Below the pieces are notes generated by a model. The model made no database searches. It was given only the letters and a program-made list of their open reading frames with translations, and was not told the DNA's origin. A stretch of DNA of 44,547 nt from Vibrio agarilyticus (GTDB lineage: Bacteria; Pseudomonadota; Gammaproteobacteria; Enterobacterales; Vibrionaceae): assembly GCF_012641465.1 (NCBI RefSeq), contig NZ_JABAIK010000025.1:1-44547 (forward strand), in the 5' to 3' direction. The translations under genes and the position numbers were made by a program. How positions within the stretch are numbered: position 1 is the first letter of the stretch; every line of letters starts with the position of its first letter. Of the stretch, positions 25,554-34,580 are shown piece after piece.

Positions 25554-26507
25554 TTACGTCGCAATCAGCCCAAGCGATGTCAGCACCATGACCCCCAAAG
25601 AGCAAGTGAATGTCGACAACAAAGTCGTTAGCGCAATAATATTGGCCGCAAGCGCCGCATTGCCCCCCATGCTTCGCGCCATAACATAACTTGCAGCGGC
25701 CACAGGCGCGGCATTCATGAAAAACAGCACCGCCAACTCAATATTACGAAAGCCAAGCCATGCGCCGCCAAGGGTAATCAACACCGGCGCTAGCACCAAT
25801 TTAAACAACGTCGCAAACCAGGGCGCTCGAGCGCTGGCGCGCATGGCACTGAGGTCCAGCGAACCTCCTGTGCACAGCAACGCTAAAGGCAAGGTCATTC
25901 GGGCTAAATATTGACCAGACTCTGTCACTATGCTTGGAACAGGCACAGACAAACCATAAACCACGCCACCGGCAACAATAGAAATGATGAGTGGGTTTTT
26001 GGTTAGGCTTTTGCCCATCAGCTTTGCCAACTGAAAGCCAGAAGCGCCCCCTTTTGGCGTCAAGCAGAGCGTGGCTAGCACGTTATACAATATCGTCGTT
26101 ACCGCCACATACAAAGCGGCCACTGCAACGCCTTGCGCGCCATAGGCATTGGCAACGTAAGCGATACCAATAATTGCCGTATTGGCGCGAAAGCTGCCTT
26201 GAATAATAACGCCACTGTCCGCTGACTGAGGAAACGCCGCCTTCACGGCCACGCTAGTAAAAACAAAAAACACCACACTGGCTAATAAGCCGTACAAGAT
26301 AAAAGGTTGCGCTAAAGACAAGCCGCCACCGGCATTGGCAATGCTTAAAAACAGCATGGCAGGTAATGTCACCTGAAAGACCAGCTTGGAACCAACTTCA
26401 ATAAAGTTTTCATTAATCAAACCCATGCGTTTAAACAAAACGCCTAGCACTAACATTAGGCAAATTGGGCCGGTAATCGAGAGCGAAAAAAGCAAGATAG
26501 GCAACAT
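25554..26507 (-). CDS. AEC family transporter (auxin efflux carrier/malate permease type)
   Basis: A 317-residue inner-membrane protein with about ten helices. It has the AEC pattern of GPICLMLVLGVLFKRMGLI at the N-terminus, FRANTAIIGIAYVANAYG in the middle, and a second half ending in PVAAASYVMARSMGGNAALA. Family members move organic anions such as malate; the substrate here is not readable. The start at 26507 is chosen as the first Met of the hydrophobic N-terminus, with GGAG 11 nt upstream; an in-frame ATG at 26573 adds a hydrophilic tail and lacks a ribosome site. It lies downstream of the symporter on the same strand, but a terminator separates them. Confidence 0.88.
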   Translation of the reverse strand: MLPILLFSLSITGPICLMLVLGVLFKRMGLINENFIEVGSKLVFQVTLPAMLFLSIANAGGGLSLAQPFILYGLLASVVFFVFTSVAVKAAFPQSADSGVIIQGSFRANTAIIGIAYVANAYGAQGVAVAALYVAVTTILYNVLATLCLTPKGGASGFQLAKLMGKSLTKNPLIISIVAGGVVYGLSVPVPSIVTESGQYLARMTLPLALLCTGGSLDLSAMRASARAPWFATLFKLVLAPVLITLGGAWLGFRNIELAVLFFMNAAPVAAASYVMARSMGGNAALAANIIALTTLLSTFTCSLGVMVLTSLGLIAT

Positions 26508-26645
26508 AAATAAGGCGACTCCTTGTCGCTCAGTAATACATTCAAAGTCAATATCGATTGGGGATATACCCATGGGTAAAACAATATAGTGTTTTTACCC
26601 AAAACAATCACCACCGCCAAACGCGATGGGTAGGTATGACAACAA

Positions 26646-26674
26646 AAAAAAGCGGCCGATGAAGGCCGCTTTGT
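26646..26674 (-). terminator. Terminator after the sodium:solute symporter gene
   Basis: AAAGCGGCC / GGCCGCTTT is a perfect 9-base stem with a 6-base loop. On the minus strand it is followed by a run of eight T, 42 bases past the symporter stop. Confidence 0.9.
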
Positions 26675-26715
26675 AACGTTGTGGAGGAACGTTAATAATT
26701 AATCAAGTTTGTAGA

Positions 26716-28497
26716 TTATGCAGTTTGCTCAGTCGCTTCTGCGCTCTCAGCTTTCGCATCTACCGCTTTCATCAATAGCAGACCGACGCCAGCTACGATG
26801 ATACCACACAGGATGAACACGAAGCGGCCCCACATTGGGTTAGACAGTAGAGCCATCAGCATGATTGCAACACCCGCCAACATGTGCAGTTTACCAAGCA
26901 TTTGACGCTGTTTGTTGTCCAGTTTCTTCTGCTCTGTTGAGTCAGATACAAGTGGCGTATCCAAGTTTTCAAAGAACTGATCCAAGTCCGCTTGACGTTT
27001 TGGTGATAGCGGTTTGTAGAACAGCATTGAGAAGATGAAGAAGCCACCTGTTATAGTGATGTGCGCAATTAGACCAATTGCTACTTTCACATCAGACCAT
27101 TCACGTTTAGTCAGCTCTTCAAGACCAAAGAACGACGACACCATGTCAGCTGTGATAACAAAACCAACAACATAAGAGACGATACCACCGACAATTAGCG
27201 TACCCCAACCTGCCCAGTCTGGCGTTCTCTTAATAAAGAAGCCTAAGAATGCTGGAATGGTCATTGGGAAGCCAATCAGAGCACCGACGTACATCATGGT
27301 GTCAAATAGGCTCAAACCTTTTAGCGAGTTAATAAACTGGGCGATAAGAATAATCGCAATACCAAATACCGCTGAGGTGATTTTTGAAACAGTTACCAAC
27401 TCTTTTTCACTCGCCTCACCCTTACGGATGATTGGCTCGTAGAAGTTTTTAACGAAAATACCAGAGTTACGGTTTAGACCTGAGTCCATTGAAGACATGG
27501 TCGCTGCGAACATTGCTGCAATCAGCAGACCCACCATACCCGCTGGCATGTACTGTTCAACAAAGTAAAGGTAGGCAAAGTCACCGGCTTTACGGCCCGC
27601 TTCTGGGTACGCTTGCGCAAGGTTAACACCTTGACCTGCAATGAACCATGACGGCATGAACCAAATAAACACACCCACAAGCATCAACACACACGCCAGT
27701 AGCGCTGCTTTTTTCGCATTGACTGAGTCTTTTGCTGCCAAGTAGCGGTATGAGTTCAGCATGTTGTTGGTGATTGAGAACTGTTTCACGAAAATAAAGA
27801 ATGCCCAGATACTAAAGATGCTTAGGTAATTCAAATTTTGCCCTGAAACGAATGATGCACCTTCTTGTAACGGGAAATTATCAATTACCGAAGTAACACC
27901 ACCACCTTGAACGACAGCAACTACGGCACAAGTCACCGTTACCGCCATGATGATAACCATCTGCATAAAGTCAGATGCGATAACCGCCCATGAGCCGCCG
28001 GTTACTGACATTGCCAGTACTACTAAACCGGTGATCCAAATGGTTGCTGTCATATCGAAACCGAAGATGCCCGATGCAATGATAGCCAACGCGTTTAGCC
28101 ACACGCCCGCAGAAACGATTGAGTTAGGCATTGATGACCAAGTAAAGACTTGCTCGTTCGTTGCACCAAAACGCATACGAATAGCTTCAATTACCGTCAC
28201 AACACGTAGTTGGCGGAATTTAGGTGCAAAATACGCGTAGTTCATAAAGTAACCAAACGCGTTTGCCACGAAGATAATCGCAACAGCAAAACCATCGCTG
28301 TATGCTTTACCCGCAGCACCTGTAAACGTCCATGCAGAGAACTGCGTCATAAAGGCAGTTGCCCCTACCATCCACCACAGCATATTACCGCCCCCACGGA
28401 AGTAATCACTTGTGGTGTTAGTAAATGTTCTGAACATCCACCCTATCGCAATTAGAAATAGGAAGTAGATTCCTACAATAGTAATGTTGAGATCCAT
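26716..28497 (-). CDS. Sodium:solute symporter (SSS family), oligoalginate-transporter-like
   Basis: A 593-residue membrane protein with about 14 helices. It has the SSS pattern YFRGGGNMLWWMVGATAFMT at residues 33-52, with the Na-site region around ASGIFGF, and the ATMSSMDSGLNRNSGIF stretch (about 335). The overall layout and the long hydrophilic loop before the last two helices (about 515-550, SPKRQADLDQFFENLDTP) resemble Vibrio symporters such as ToaA/ToaB that take up oligoalginate. The ATG at 28497 has AAAGGG 8 nt upstream. A reductase like DEHU reductase is encoded nearby, which supports uronate or oligoalginate uptake, but no lyase is in the window. Confidence 0.9.
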   Translation of the reverse strand: MDLNITIVGIYFLFLIAIGWMFRTFTNTTSDYFRGGGNMLWWMVGATAFMTQFSAWTFTGAAGKAYSDGFAVAIIFVANAFGYFMNYAYFAPKFRQLRVVTVIEAIRMRFGATNEQVFTWSSMPNSIVSAGVWLNALAIIASGIFGFDMTATIWITGLVVLAMSVTGGSWAVIASDFMQMVIIMAVTVTCAVVAVVQGGGVTSVIDNFPLQEGASFVSGQNLNYLSIFSIWAFFIFVKQFSITNNMLNSYRYLAAKDSVNAKKAALLACVLMLVGVFIWFMPSWFIAGQGVNLAQAYPEAGRKAGDFAYLYFVEQYMPAGMVGLLIAAMFAATMSSMDSGLNRNSGIFVKNFYEPIIRKGEASEKELVTVSKITSAVFGIAIILIAQFINSLKGLSLFDTMMYVGALIGFPMTIPAFLGFFIKRTPDWAGWGTLIVGGIVSYVVGFVITADMVSSFFGLEELTKREWSDVKVAIGLIAHITITGGFFIFSMLFYKPLSPKRQADLDQFFENLDTPLVSDSTEQKKLDNKQRQMLGKLHMLAGVAIMLMALLSNPMWGRFVFILCGIIVAGVGLLLMKAVDAKAESAEATEQTA

Positions 28498-29219
28498 AAC
28501 TCAAACCCTTTGTTGAATTGTTATTTGTACAGACCAACTCATCATAATCGAGTTTAAGTTTATTTGTAGTACAATATGTCAATTGTGTGATTGCCGACAT
28601 ACTATCGAGCAATGTGTGATTAGCCTCATGTTTTTCAGGGCAATTTGCCGCTGATACCGTTCCATTTTTCAATGAATGATTAGCACAGCAATAATCACCA
28701 CCAATAGTTCACCCATGTATAAAGCTGCTTACGCAATTTATACCCAAACAACTTGGAGCTGCAGGTAGGCGGCAAACGAACAAAGTCTCTGAGTACTTCG
28801 TGAATATAGACAAACCATGTGATGAAGTTTGTGAGAGCTAGCTCCCTAATTTTTTTGAAGAAAATCCCTACAGCTTCAAGTAGAAAGGGTATATGAATTT
28901 AAAAGAGATACTCTCGTCATTATCATTAGATGTCCGGCCAGAAATCACTGAGTTATACAAAAATGTTTAGCTCCGCTTATTGACCAAAAACACATTAACG
29001 TGAGCATTGAGTAAATTAATAGTTAAAATCTTGCATCGGATCACGATTCAAAAACCAAAGTGTCCGATATGCTCACAAAACCCAACACGATTAAGTAATA
29101 CAATATCGCCAGTCGACATTACGAAGTTGTTGGCGCAGCGATGTGATTCACTTTCAATCCGCGCTTTGCATCATTGCCGTCGAATCATTTTCCACTTTCG
29201 AAAAAAAGCGAATAATTCT
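28498..29219. other. Long intergenic region between the symporter and chemoreceptor genes
   Basis: It contains divergent promoters and a type A repeat at 28739-28893. Two Crp-like half sites (GTGTGATTGCC near 28585 and GTGTGATTAGCC near 28613) lie upstream of the symporter. An open frame continues upstream from the chemoreceptor to 29007, but it has no ribosome site and reads like non-coding sequence. I see no separate gene. Confidence 0.5.
28739..28893 (+). repeat. Type A palindromic repeat
   Basis: A forward copy from TATACCCAAACAACTTGGAG to CTTCAAGTAGAAAGGGTATA, with CAGGTAGGCGGCAAACGAAC and AACAAAGTCTCTGAG inside. The interior is a little longer than in other copies because of an inserted TTTTTTTGAAGAAAATC-like segment. 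Confidence 0.88.
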
Positions 29220-31145
29220 ATGAACCTATCTAAAACACGCTTTCAACTCGGATTTAAAAGTAAACTCATTCTCATGGTTTCTTTTGTCAGTCTGATCTCC
29301 ATGCTCAGCTCAAACTGGTTCTCCTTTGACCTGGCCAAGGAGCAAGTTGAAGAGACGATTTATAACGAAATTTCTAACTCTCTCAATGTGGAAGTTACTG
29401 AAATTGAAGGAAACGTACAGCGCACCATCGATACGGTCAATGCGGTTGCAACCGAAGTACGTTTAGGTAAATTCGACACACCAAACGAAGTTTTGATGCA
29501 CTATGCGGCTATGCTGGGTGGCATCGATAAAATGGTGATCGGTTTTGATGATGGACGTTCATTTACTTCACGTCCTTCAGAGTCGTTTCCGAATGGCATC
29601 GGTATTCCAGAAAAATACGACCCGACAAAGCGCCCGTGGTATCAAGCGGCAAAACAACAAATGGGGCTCTCATTTAGCGATCTCTTTTTTACTCGAGAAA
29701 CCAATATTCCAATGATTGGTGTGATGTACGGCTTGCCAGATCGCGTCATTATGGCGGATATCCGTTTTGATGAGTTGACCAATCAGCTCCTAGAACTTGA
29801 AGAGATTTACCAATCCAAAGCGATCATGGTTGATGATAAAGGTATGATTATCGCGTCAACAATGGAAGGCATTGAGGCACAAACTGCGATTTCTGCCCAG
29901 CCAGAAACCAGCGGTTTTATTAATGCGATGAAAGCGCCCTCGACCTTCGTTGAAGGGCAAATCGGAGGACAGACTCTTTTATTAATGGCCAAAAAAGTTC
30001 AAATTGGTGATTACAAACAGTGGTACATGATTTCAGCCATGGACCCATCATTAGCGCTAGCAACGCTTGATCGCGTATTGTTTAACGCGCAATTAATGAT
30101 TTTCTGCATGATCGCGGGTTCAATTGGTTTAATGATGGTGCTGCTCAATAAACTCTACTCACCAATTGTCTCACTGCGCCGCATTGTGACGGATCTATCT
30201 CGTGGCGATGCCGACCTCACTCAGCGCTTGACCCTGCGTTCCAGCGATGATCTTGGCAAAATTGCTCAAGACATTAACCACTTTGTTGATGGCTTACAAA
30301 CCATTATCAAAGAGGTGAAAGCGAAAAATGTGGAGCTAAATAGCAAGGTGGTGAGCATTGAATCAGGTTGTCTTGAAAGCCACAAACAGCTAACAGTTCA
30401 TGCGGGCGAGACCACCCAAGTGGTGGCGGCGATTGAAAGCTTATCGGAAACCTCAGCAGATGTAGAACGCCATTCTCACGATGCGGCCGAAGTGGCGCAA
30501 GATGCAACCAATTACATTGAAAATAACCATAAGATCAACAATCTTGCGAAAGTGTACGTTTCTGAATTGAAAGATCAGGTTGATGCCACCTCAGCCAACA
30601 TTATGGCAATGGCCAATGAAACTCAAAGCATTCAATCGATTGTAACCGTCATTGGCAGTATTGCAGAACAAACCAATCTCCTAGCGCTCAATGCCTCAAT
30701 TGAAGCGGCGCGCGCCGGTGAGCATGGCCGTGGATTTGCTGTGGTAGCAGATGAAGTTCGCGCGCTCGCCAATCGTACTCAAACGAGCACATCGGAAATT
30801 GAACACGCACTGTCAAGCTTACAAGGTCAATCGAATGAATTGGTCAATTCGATTGAACAGACTAAGATCAACTGCGATAAAACCCAAAGTCAGATTGACC
30901 AATCAGTACAAATGCTTGGCAACTTAAGTGAAAAAATTGATAACTTGAGTAGCTTCAATCAGGACATTTCCCAAGCTTCGGTGAGCCAAAACTCGCTCAC
31001 TCAACGCATCACGAAAAACTTGCATGAAATTGAACGGATTGTGCAATCGCTCAATAACTTCAGCCAACATCAGGTTGATGAGTCTTACGAAATTAAGCAG
31101 CTTAACGACAGTGTGGTTGCGTTAATGGCTCGATTTAAAGTGTAA
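29220..31145 (+). CDS. Methyl-accepting chemotaxis protein with dCache-type sensor
   Basis: A 641-residue inner-membrane chemoreceptor. TM1 is about residues 14-35, a periplasmic dCache-like domain follows with [15 protein letters not shown] (about 133), TM2 is about 290-312, then a HAMP domain ([20 protein letters not shown]) and a signalling hairpin. The tip, [19 protein letters not shown] (about 481), matches CheA/CheW-binding receptors. There is no C-terminal CheR pentapeptide. The start at 29220 gives a usual short N-terminus; the open frame extends to 29007 without a ribosome site. The ligand is unknown, but the divergent symporter suggests an oligosaccharide or uronate. Confidence 0.93.
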   Translation: MNLSKTRFQLGFKSKLILMVSFVSLISMLSSNWFSFDLAKEQVEETIYNEISNSLNVEVTEIEGNVQRTIDTVNAVATEVRLGKFDTPNEVLMHYAAMLGGIDKMVIGFDDGRSFTSRPSESFPNGIGIPEKYDPTKRPWYQAAKQQMGLSFSDLFFTRETNIPMIGVMYGLPDRVIMADIRFDELTNQLLELEEIYQSKAIMVDDKGMIIASTMEGIEAQTAISAQPETSGFINAMKAPSTFVEGQIGGQTLLLMAKKVQIGDYKQWYMISAMDPSLALATLDRVLFNAQLMIFCMIAGSIGLMMVLLNKLYSPIVSLRRIVTDLSRGDADLTQRLTLRSSDDLGKIAQDINHFVDGLQTIIKEVKAKNVELNSKVVSIESGCLESHKQLTVHAGETTQVVAAIESLSETSADVERHSHDAAEVAQDATNYIENNHKINNLAKVYVSELKDQVDATSANIMAMANETQSIQSIVTVIGSIAEQTNLLALNASIEAARAGEHGRGFAVVADEVRALANRTQTSTSEIEHALSSLQGQSNELVNSIEQTKINCDKTQSQIDQSVQMLGNLSEKIDNLSSFNQDISQASVSQNSLTQRITKNLHEIERIVQSLNNFSQHQVDESYEIKQLNDSVVALMARFKV

Positions 31146-31156
31146 TATTCCTGTTT

Positions 31157-31283
31157 TATACCCAAACAACTTGAAGATGCAGGTAGGCGACCAGCGAACA
31201 AAGCCTCTGAGCATAGATAAACTATGTGATGAGGTTTGTGAGTGCCCGTCAACACCGCTGCAACTTCAAGTAGGACGGGTATA
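31157..31283 (+). repeat. Type A palindromic repeat, near-complete
   Basis: A 127-base copy from TATACCCAAACAACTTGAAG to AACTTCAAGTAGGACGGGTATA-type ends. It starts 12 bases after the chemoreceptor stop and lies before the terminator at 31299, so it is probably transcribed as part of the 3' untranslated region. Confidence 0.9.
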
Positions 31284-31298
31284 CTTAAGCGAGAAAAT

Positions 31299-31331
31299 AA
31301 AAAAGGCGACCAACAACGGTCGCCTTTTTTT
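31299..31331. terminator. Bidirectional terminator between the chemoreceptor and hydratase genes
   Basis: AAAAAAGGCGACC / GGTCGCCTTTTTT surrounds a short AACAAC-like loop. The A and T runs on both sides fit the two convergent genes. Confidence 0.9.
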
Positions 31332-31347
31332 GTTTATACCCAAATTA

Positions 31348-32127
31348 TTATTCAGCCTTAAATGTCACGCGATATTCACCAAGGCCTTGGTAACAAATTA
31401 AGATCTCTTTATCAAACGCCACTTCAACAATGCCGCAGTATGAACCAGTGATAATCGCTTGGCCCGCCTTAAAACTGACGCCACGACGGCTCATAAAATT
31501 AATCAGCCAGTAAATCGGTGCAACGGGATCGCCATTAGGGTGATGACCGGCAAAAGATTTGGTGGTTTCGCCCTGAATCACATCAATTTCAATTTGTGAT
31601 GCGGCAAACGCTTTCGCACGATCGATTTGTGGCCCAAGAAACAGGCCTTGGTTCACTAGACCATCTGCTAGACGCTCAAAAAACTCAGCGCCACTGTCGT
31701 CAGCAAAACGTGATTGCATCAATTCAAGCGCCATATGGCAGCTGCCAATCGCGTCGTTGATTTGTGACTCATCATAACCAACATCGCTGGCAGGCAGATC
31801 TTGTGACAATACGAAAGCAATTTCCGGCTCGATACGCACACAATCGTTGTCCGCCATCATAAAGCACTCGGCACTTTGTTTTTCCGTATCAGAAAGACGT
31901 TTTACCGTGTCAGAAAAAATCGGCGCAACAATCATTTGCTGCTCTGAAATGGGCAATAAACACTTCCAACCTCCGATGGCATCACTGCGCTGCTGCGTCA
32001 TCGCTGCTTGAATTTGCAAAGCATCCTCGATAGAGGCAGGGCGCACATTCTCAGCCAAACGTGGCGCTTTCATACCAGCCACACGGCGGCTCAGCAACTC
32101 TTTTGCTGCCAGTTCAAACTTTTCCAT
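31348..32127 (-). CDS. 2-keto-4-pentenoate hydratase/MhpD family protein
   Basis: A 259-residue cytoplasmic protein of the MhpD branch of the fumarylacetoacetate hydrolase superfamily. It has the typical IGGWKCLLP, VRIEPEIAFVLSQDLP (metal-binding Glu region), and the C-terminal GQAIITGSYCGIVEV. Family members add water to, or decarboxylate, 2-keto acids. Which 2-keto acid is used here is not readable; the nearby reductase suggests a uronate or keto-deoxy sugar acid. The ATG at 32127 has AAAGGAA 6 nt upstream. It lies downstream of the reductase on the same strand, with a gap of about 140 bases that carries a 12-base repeated word at the former end. Confidence 0.88.
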   Translation of the reverse strand: MEKFELAAKELLSRRVAGMKAPRLAENVRPASIEDALQIQAAMTQQRSDAIGGWKCLLPISEQQMIVAPIFSDTVKRLSDTEKQSAECFMMADNDCVRIEPEIAFVLSQDLPASDVGYDESQINDAIGSCHMALELMQSRFADDSGAEFFERLADGLVNQGLFLGPQIDRAKAFAASQIEIDVIQGETTKSFAGHHPNGDPVAPIYWLINFMSRRGVSFKAGQAIITGSYCGIVEVAFDKEILICYQGLGEYRVTFKAE

Positions 32128-32269
32128 TATCGTTTCCTTTATGAATCGAGTGCACTCGATATTTTCCCATTAAAAAAGCGCTCGAGAATATCAAGCGCTT
32201 ATCAATTGAGGCGATGGTGATACCACCACCGCGACTGTTTATACTAGTCGCTATAAATAGCTGACTGGA

Positions 32270-33148
32270 TTATTTCTTTAAACCCACAAAATAGTCAAAG
32301 ATTTCTGGCACATTGCCATTACCTAGACCCGCATCTAGTGCCGCTTGCAAGTTTGCAGATGTGCCTTGAGCGATTTGCGACTCAGTGCCAAGATCGCTGA
32401 CCATTTCCAGGAAGTAGCCAAGGTCTTTATTCGCGTTTGCAATTGAGAAACCAAGGTCGCTAACACCATCTACCGCGTAATTCTTACAGAATTGCATAAA
32501 TGGCGAGTTTGATGGGCCAGCTGACATAATGTCAAACAACTGTTGACCATCCACACCAGCCAGTTTTGCAACTGCAAAGGCTTGAGACATGGTCGCAACT
32601 GTTGTCATACCCATAAAGTTATTAACCAACTTCGTGGTGTGACCCGCGCCAAGCGCGCCAAGGTGGAACACATTCTCGCCCTGCTCTTCAAGCACAGGTT
32701 TGACTTTATTGAACACTTCAATGTCACCAGCAGCCATGATGTTTAGCAGGCCTTGTTTTGCGTGAGCAGGCGTACGGCCAAGAGGAGCGTCAACCATGCC
32801 TGCGCCTTTCGCTGCTAAATCAGCGCCAATTTTACGAGTAGATGCTGGAATTGAAGTACCAAAATCAACCAATACGGCACCAGGTTTAATGCCCGCGAGA
32901 ATACCGTCATCGCCGTAAACTAACTTCTCAACAACCGCTGATGTTGTTAGACAAAGCATTACGATATCAACATTTTCTGCTAACTCTTTACCTGTCTTCG
33001 CTTCTTTTGCACCGCGCGCAACACAAGCGGCAACGGCATCAGCGTTAAGATCCATCACAGTTACTTGATAATCACGGTTTTGAAGGTTCTCAACCATGCT
33101 ACCACCCATTAGGCCTAACCCAATAAAACCAATTGTTGGTTTAGTCAT
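32270..33148 (-). CDS. Beta-hydroxyacid dehydrogenase, DEHU-reductase-like
   Basis: A 293-residue cytoplasmic NAD(P)-dependent dehydrogenase of the 3-hydroxyisobutyrate/tartronate-semialdehyde reductase family. It has the Rossmann motif GFIGLGLMGG (about 7-16), the substrate motif DAPLGRTPAHAKQG, and the catalytic Lys173 in GHTTKLVNNFMG. From memory the whole chain resembles Vibrio DehR, which reduces the alginate-derived 4-deoxy-L-erythro-5-hexoseulose uronate (DEHU), more than tartronate-semialdehyde reductases. The start at 33148 has AGGA 8 nt upstream; ATGs at 33157 and 33169 are too close to it or lack a site. The family is certain; the substrate is probable. Confidence 0.9.
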   Translation of the reverse strand: MTKPTIGFIGLGLMGGSMVENLQNRDYQVTVMDLNADAVAACVARGAKEAKTGKELAENVDIVMLCLTTSAVVEKLVYGDDGILAGIKPGAVLVDFGTSIPASTRKIGADLAAKGAGMVDAPLGRTPAHAKQGLLNIMAAGDIEVFNKVKPVLEEQGENVFHLGALGAGHTTKLVNNFMGMTTVATMSQAFAVAKLAGVDGQQLFDIMSAGPSNSPFMQFCKNYAVDGVSDLGFSIANANKDLGYFLEMVSDLGTESQIAQGTSANLQAALDAGLGNGNVPEIFDYFVGLKK

Positions 33149-33566
33149 CTTACTCATCCTTTTCATCACTCAGTAATATTGTATTACTTAATTACCATTA
33201 GATTACTCTGACTCACGGAGAGTCGCAATGCAAACTTGCCTGATTTGAGATCTAATTTGAGATTTTGTGATAAGGGTAACACTGATGGTATTGACAAGGA
33301 ACGCTTGTTAATTAACTAAATTTTATAGAAAAGAGTTGCACATAGGCGCGTTTCTAATCTAATACTGACTGGCATAAATTCAAATTACACTCTGCAAACA
33401 CAATTGCATTTATTCCATAGACAAAAATAATACAATATGATTTACTTTTGATAAATCTATTATCATTTAGACAACATATAGTACAGGATTCCGTTAATTT
33501 TGTCTGCTTTTTGGCGCAATCTTCCACTAAGTAGAAAATAAACGGTATACCCATGTGACCATAGTT
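33149..33566. other. Divergent promoter region of the reductase and TctC-like genes
   Basis: An AT-rich stretch with the candidate CRP site at 33266-33281, a small inverted pair GACTC / GAGTC near 33211-33228, and no supportable gene. A minus-strand open frame at 33354-33554 lacks a ribosome site and has an atypical Cys/Ile-rich translation. Confidence 0.5.
33266..33281 (-). promoter_or_regulatory. Candidate CRP site before the reductase gene
   Basis: TGTGATAAGGGTAACA is a TGTGA-N6-TAACA near palindrome with one mismatch in the right arm. It lies about 118 bases upstream of the reductase start, a possible site for catabolite control. Confidence 0.4.
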
Positions 33567-34505
33567 ATGACTCGCTTACTGACTTCTTTACTTTTATCTG
33601 GCGGGAGATTGGCATCAACACCTGTGGTTCCTATTGCCGATTACCCTGCACGCAGGCTTAGACTGGTTGTGCCATTTGCCGCTGGTGGTGGTACCGATGC
33701 AGTCGGTCGAATGCTAGCTAGAGCACTTCCCGATCACCTTGGCCAATCTATGTCAGTGCTGAATCTCACTGGAGGTGCAGGGGCACTTGGTATGAGTTTT
33801 GGCGCCAATCAGCGACCTGACGGGTACACTCTCACTTTGGTAACGCGTGAAATCGCGGCATTACCTCAAATGGGTCTTATGGCCCATCAAGCCAGCGACT
33901 TTCGTTTGATTCGCATGATCAGCCACGAACCGGCGGTAGTGTTGGTAAATGCGCAAAGTCGCCTCCATACCATGCATGATTTGCTGGCATTAACCCGGCG
34001 GCAGCGTGCACCGCTGCAATTTGCCTCTACGGCGACACCCAACGTCTATTTGATGGCATTAGAAAAAGCCCTTGGCATCGGCCTTAATGCTCGCCCATAC
34101 AATGGCGCAGTGGAAGCGACGCTCTCGGTGGTTCGTAACCACAGTCATGTCACTATGGTGAGTGTTGGAGAAGCAATGACTCACTTGCGTAGTGGGCAGC
34201 TTAGAGCGCTAGGCGTGTTAGCAGAAAACCGCATTGGGTATCTACCCCAGGTTCCAACGCTAAAAGAGCAAGGCTATGGCGTTATTACTGGGACATGGCG
34301 TGGAATTGCAGCGCCCAAGCATACACCAAATGATGTCGTCGAAGCGCTTGGCGCCGCGTTTGATAGTGCGATGGAAAGCCATGAATTCATTCGCTGTAGT
34401 CAACTGAGCGCGTTTAATTTACATCGTTTAGATGCACAGGATTTCACCCGTTTTGTTGACAAAGACACTCAATTAATCAAATCACTGATTGAGCCCAAAA
34501 GATAA
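33567..34505 (+). CDS. Orphan tripartite tricarboxylate receptor (TctC/Bug family)
   Basis: A 312-residue extracytoplasmic solute-binding protein. The mature part shows the Bug pattern YPARRLRLVVPFAAGGGTDAVGRMLA, GGAGALGMSFGANQRPDGYT and QVPTLKEQGY. The N-terminus MTRLLTSLLLSGGRLASTPV is a poor signal peptide because an Arg interrupts the hydrophobic core, so export may be weak or the start uncertain. A GTG at 33555 is also open, and neither start has a clear ribosome site. No TctA or TctB permease gene is present. It may serve a distant transporter, act in sensing as some Bug proteins do, or be decaying. Confidence 0.82.
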   Translation: MTRLLTSLLLSGGRLASTPVVPIADYPARRLRLVVPFAAGGGTDAVGRMLARALPDHLGQSMSVLNLTGGAGALGMSFGANQRPDGYTLTLVTREIAALPQMGLMAHQASDFRLIRMISHEPAVVLVNAQSRLHTMHDLLALTRRQRAPLQFASTATPNVYLMALEKALGIGLNARPYNGAVEATLSVVRNHSHVTMVSVGEAMTHLRSGQLRALGVLAENRIGYLPQVPTLKEQGYGVITGTWRGIAAPKHTPNDVVEALGAAFDSAMESHEFIRCSQLSAFNLHRLDAQDFTRFVDKDTQLIKSLIEPKR

Positions 34506-34509
34506 ACTC

Positions 34510-34537
34510 AAAAAAAGCCGAAGCATGGCTTCGGCTT
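34510..34537 (-). terminator. Terminator after the PTS IIC-IIB gene
   Basis: AAGCCGAAGC / GCTTCGGCTT is a perfect 10-base stem with a 3-base loop. On the minus strand it is followed by seven T. It is 44 bases past the PTS stop and 5 bases after the opposing TctC-like stop. Confidence 0.9.
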
Positions 34538-34580
34538 GGCTGACGTTGTTTCATAAAAATGGATTGATAAACTCAATTTG

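Noticed and set aside
33354-33554. Minus-strand open frame of 66 codons
   Set aside because: No ribosome site, atypical composition, in a promoter region.
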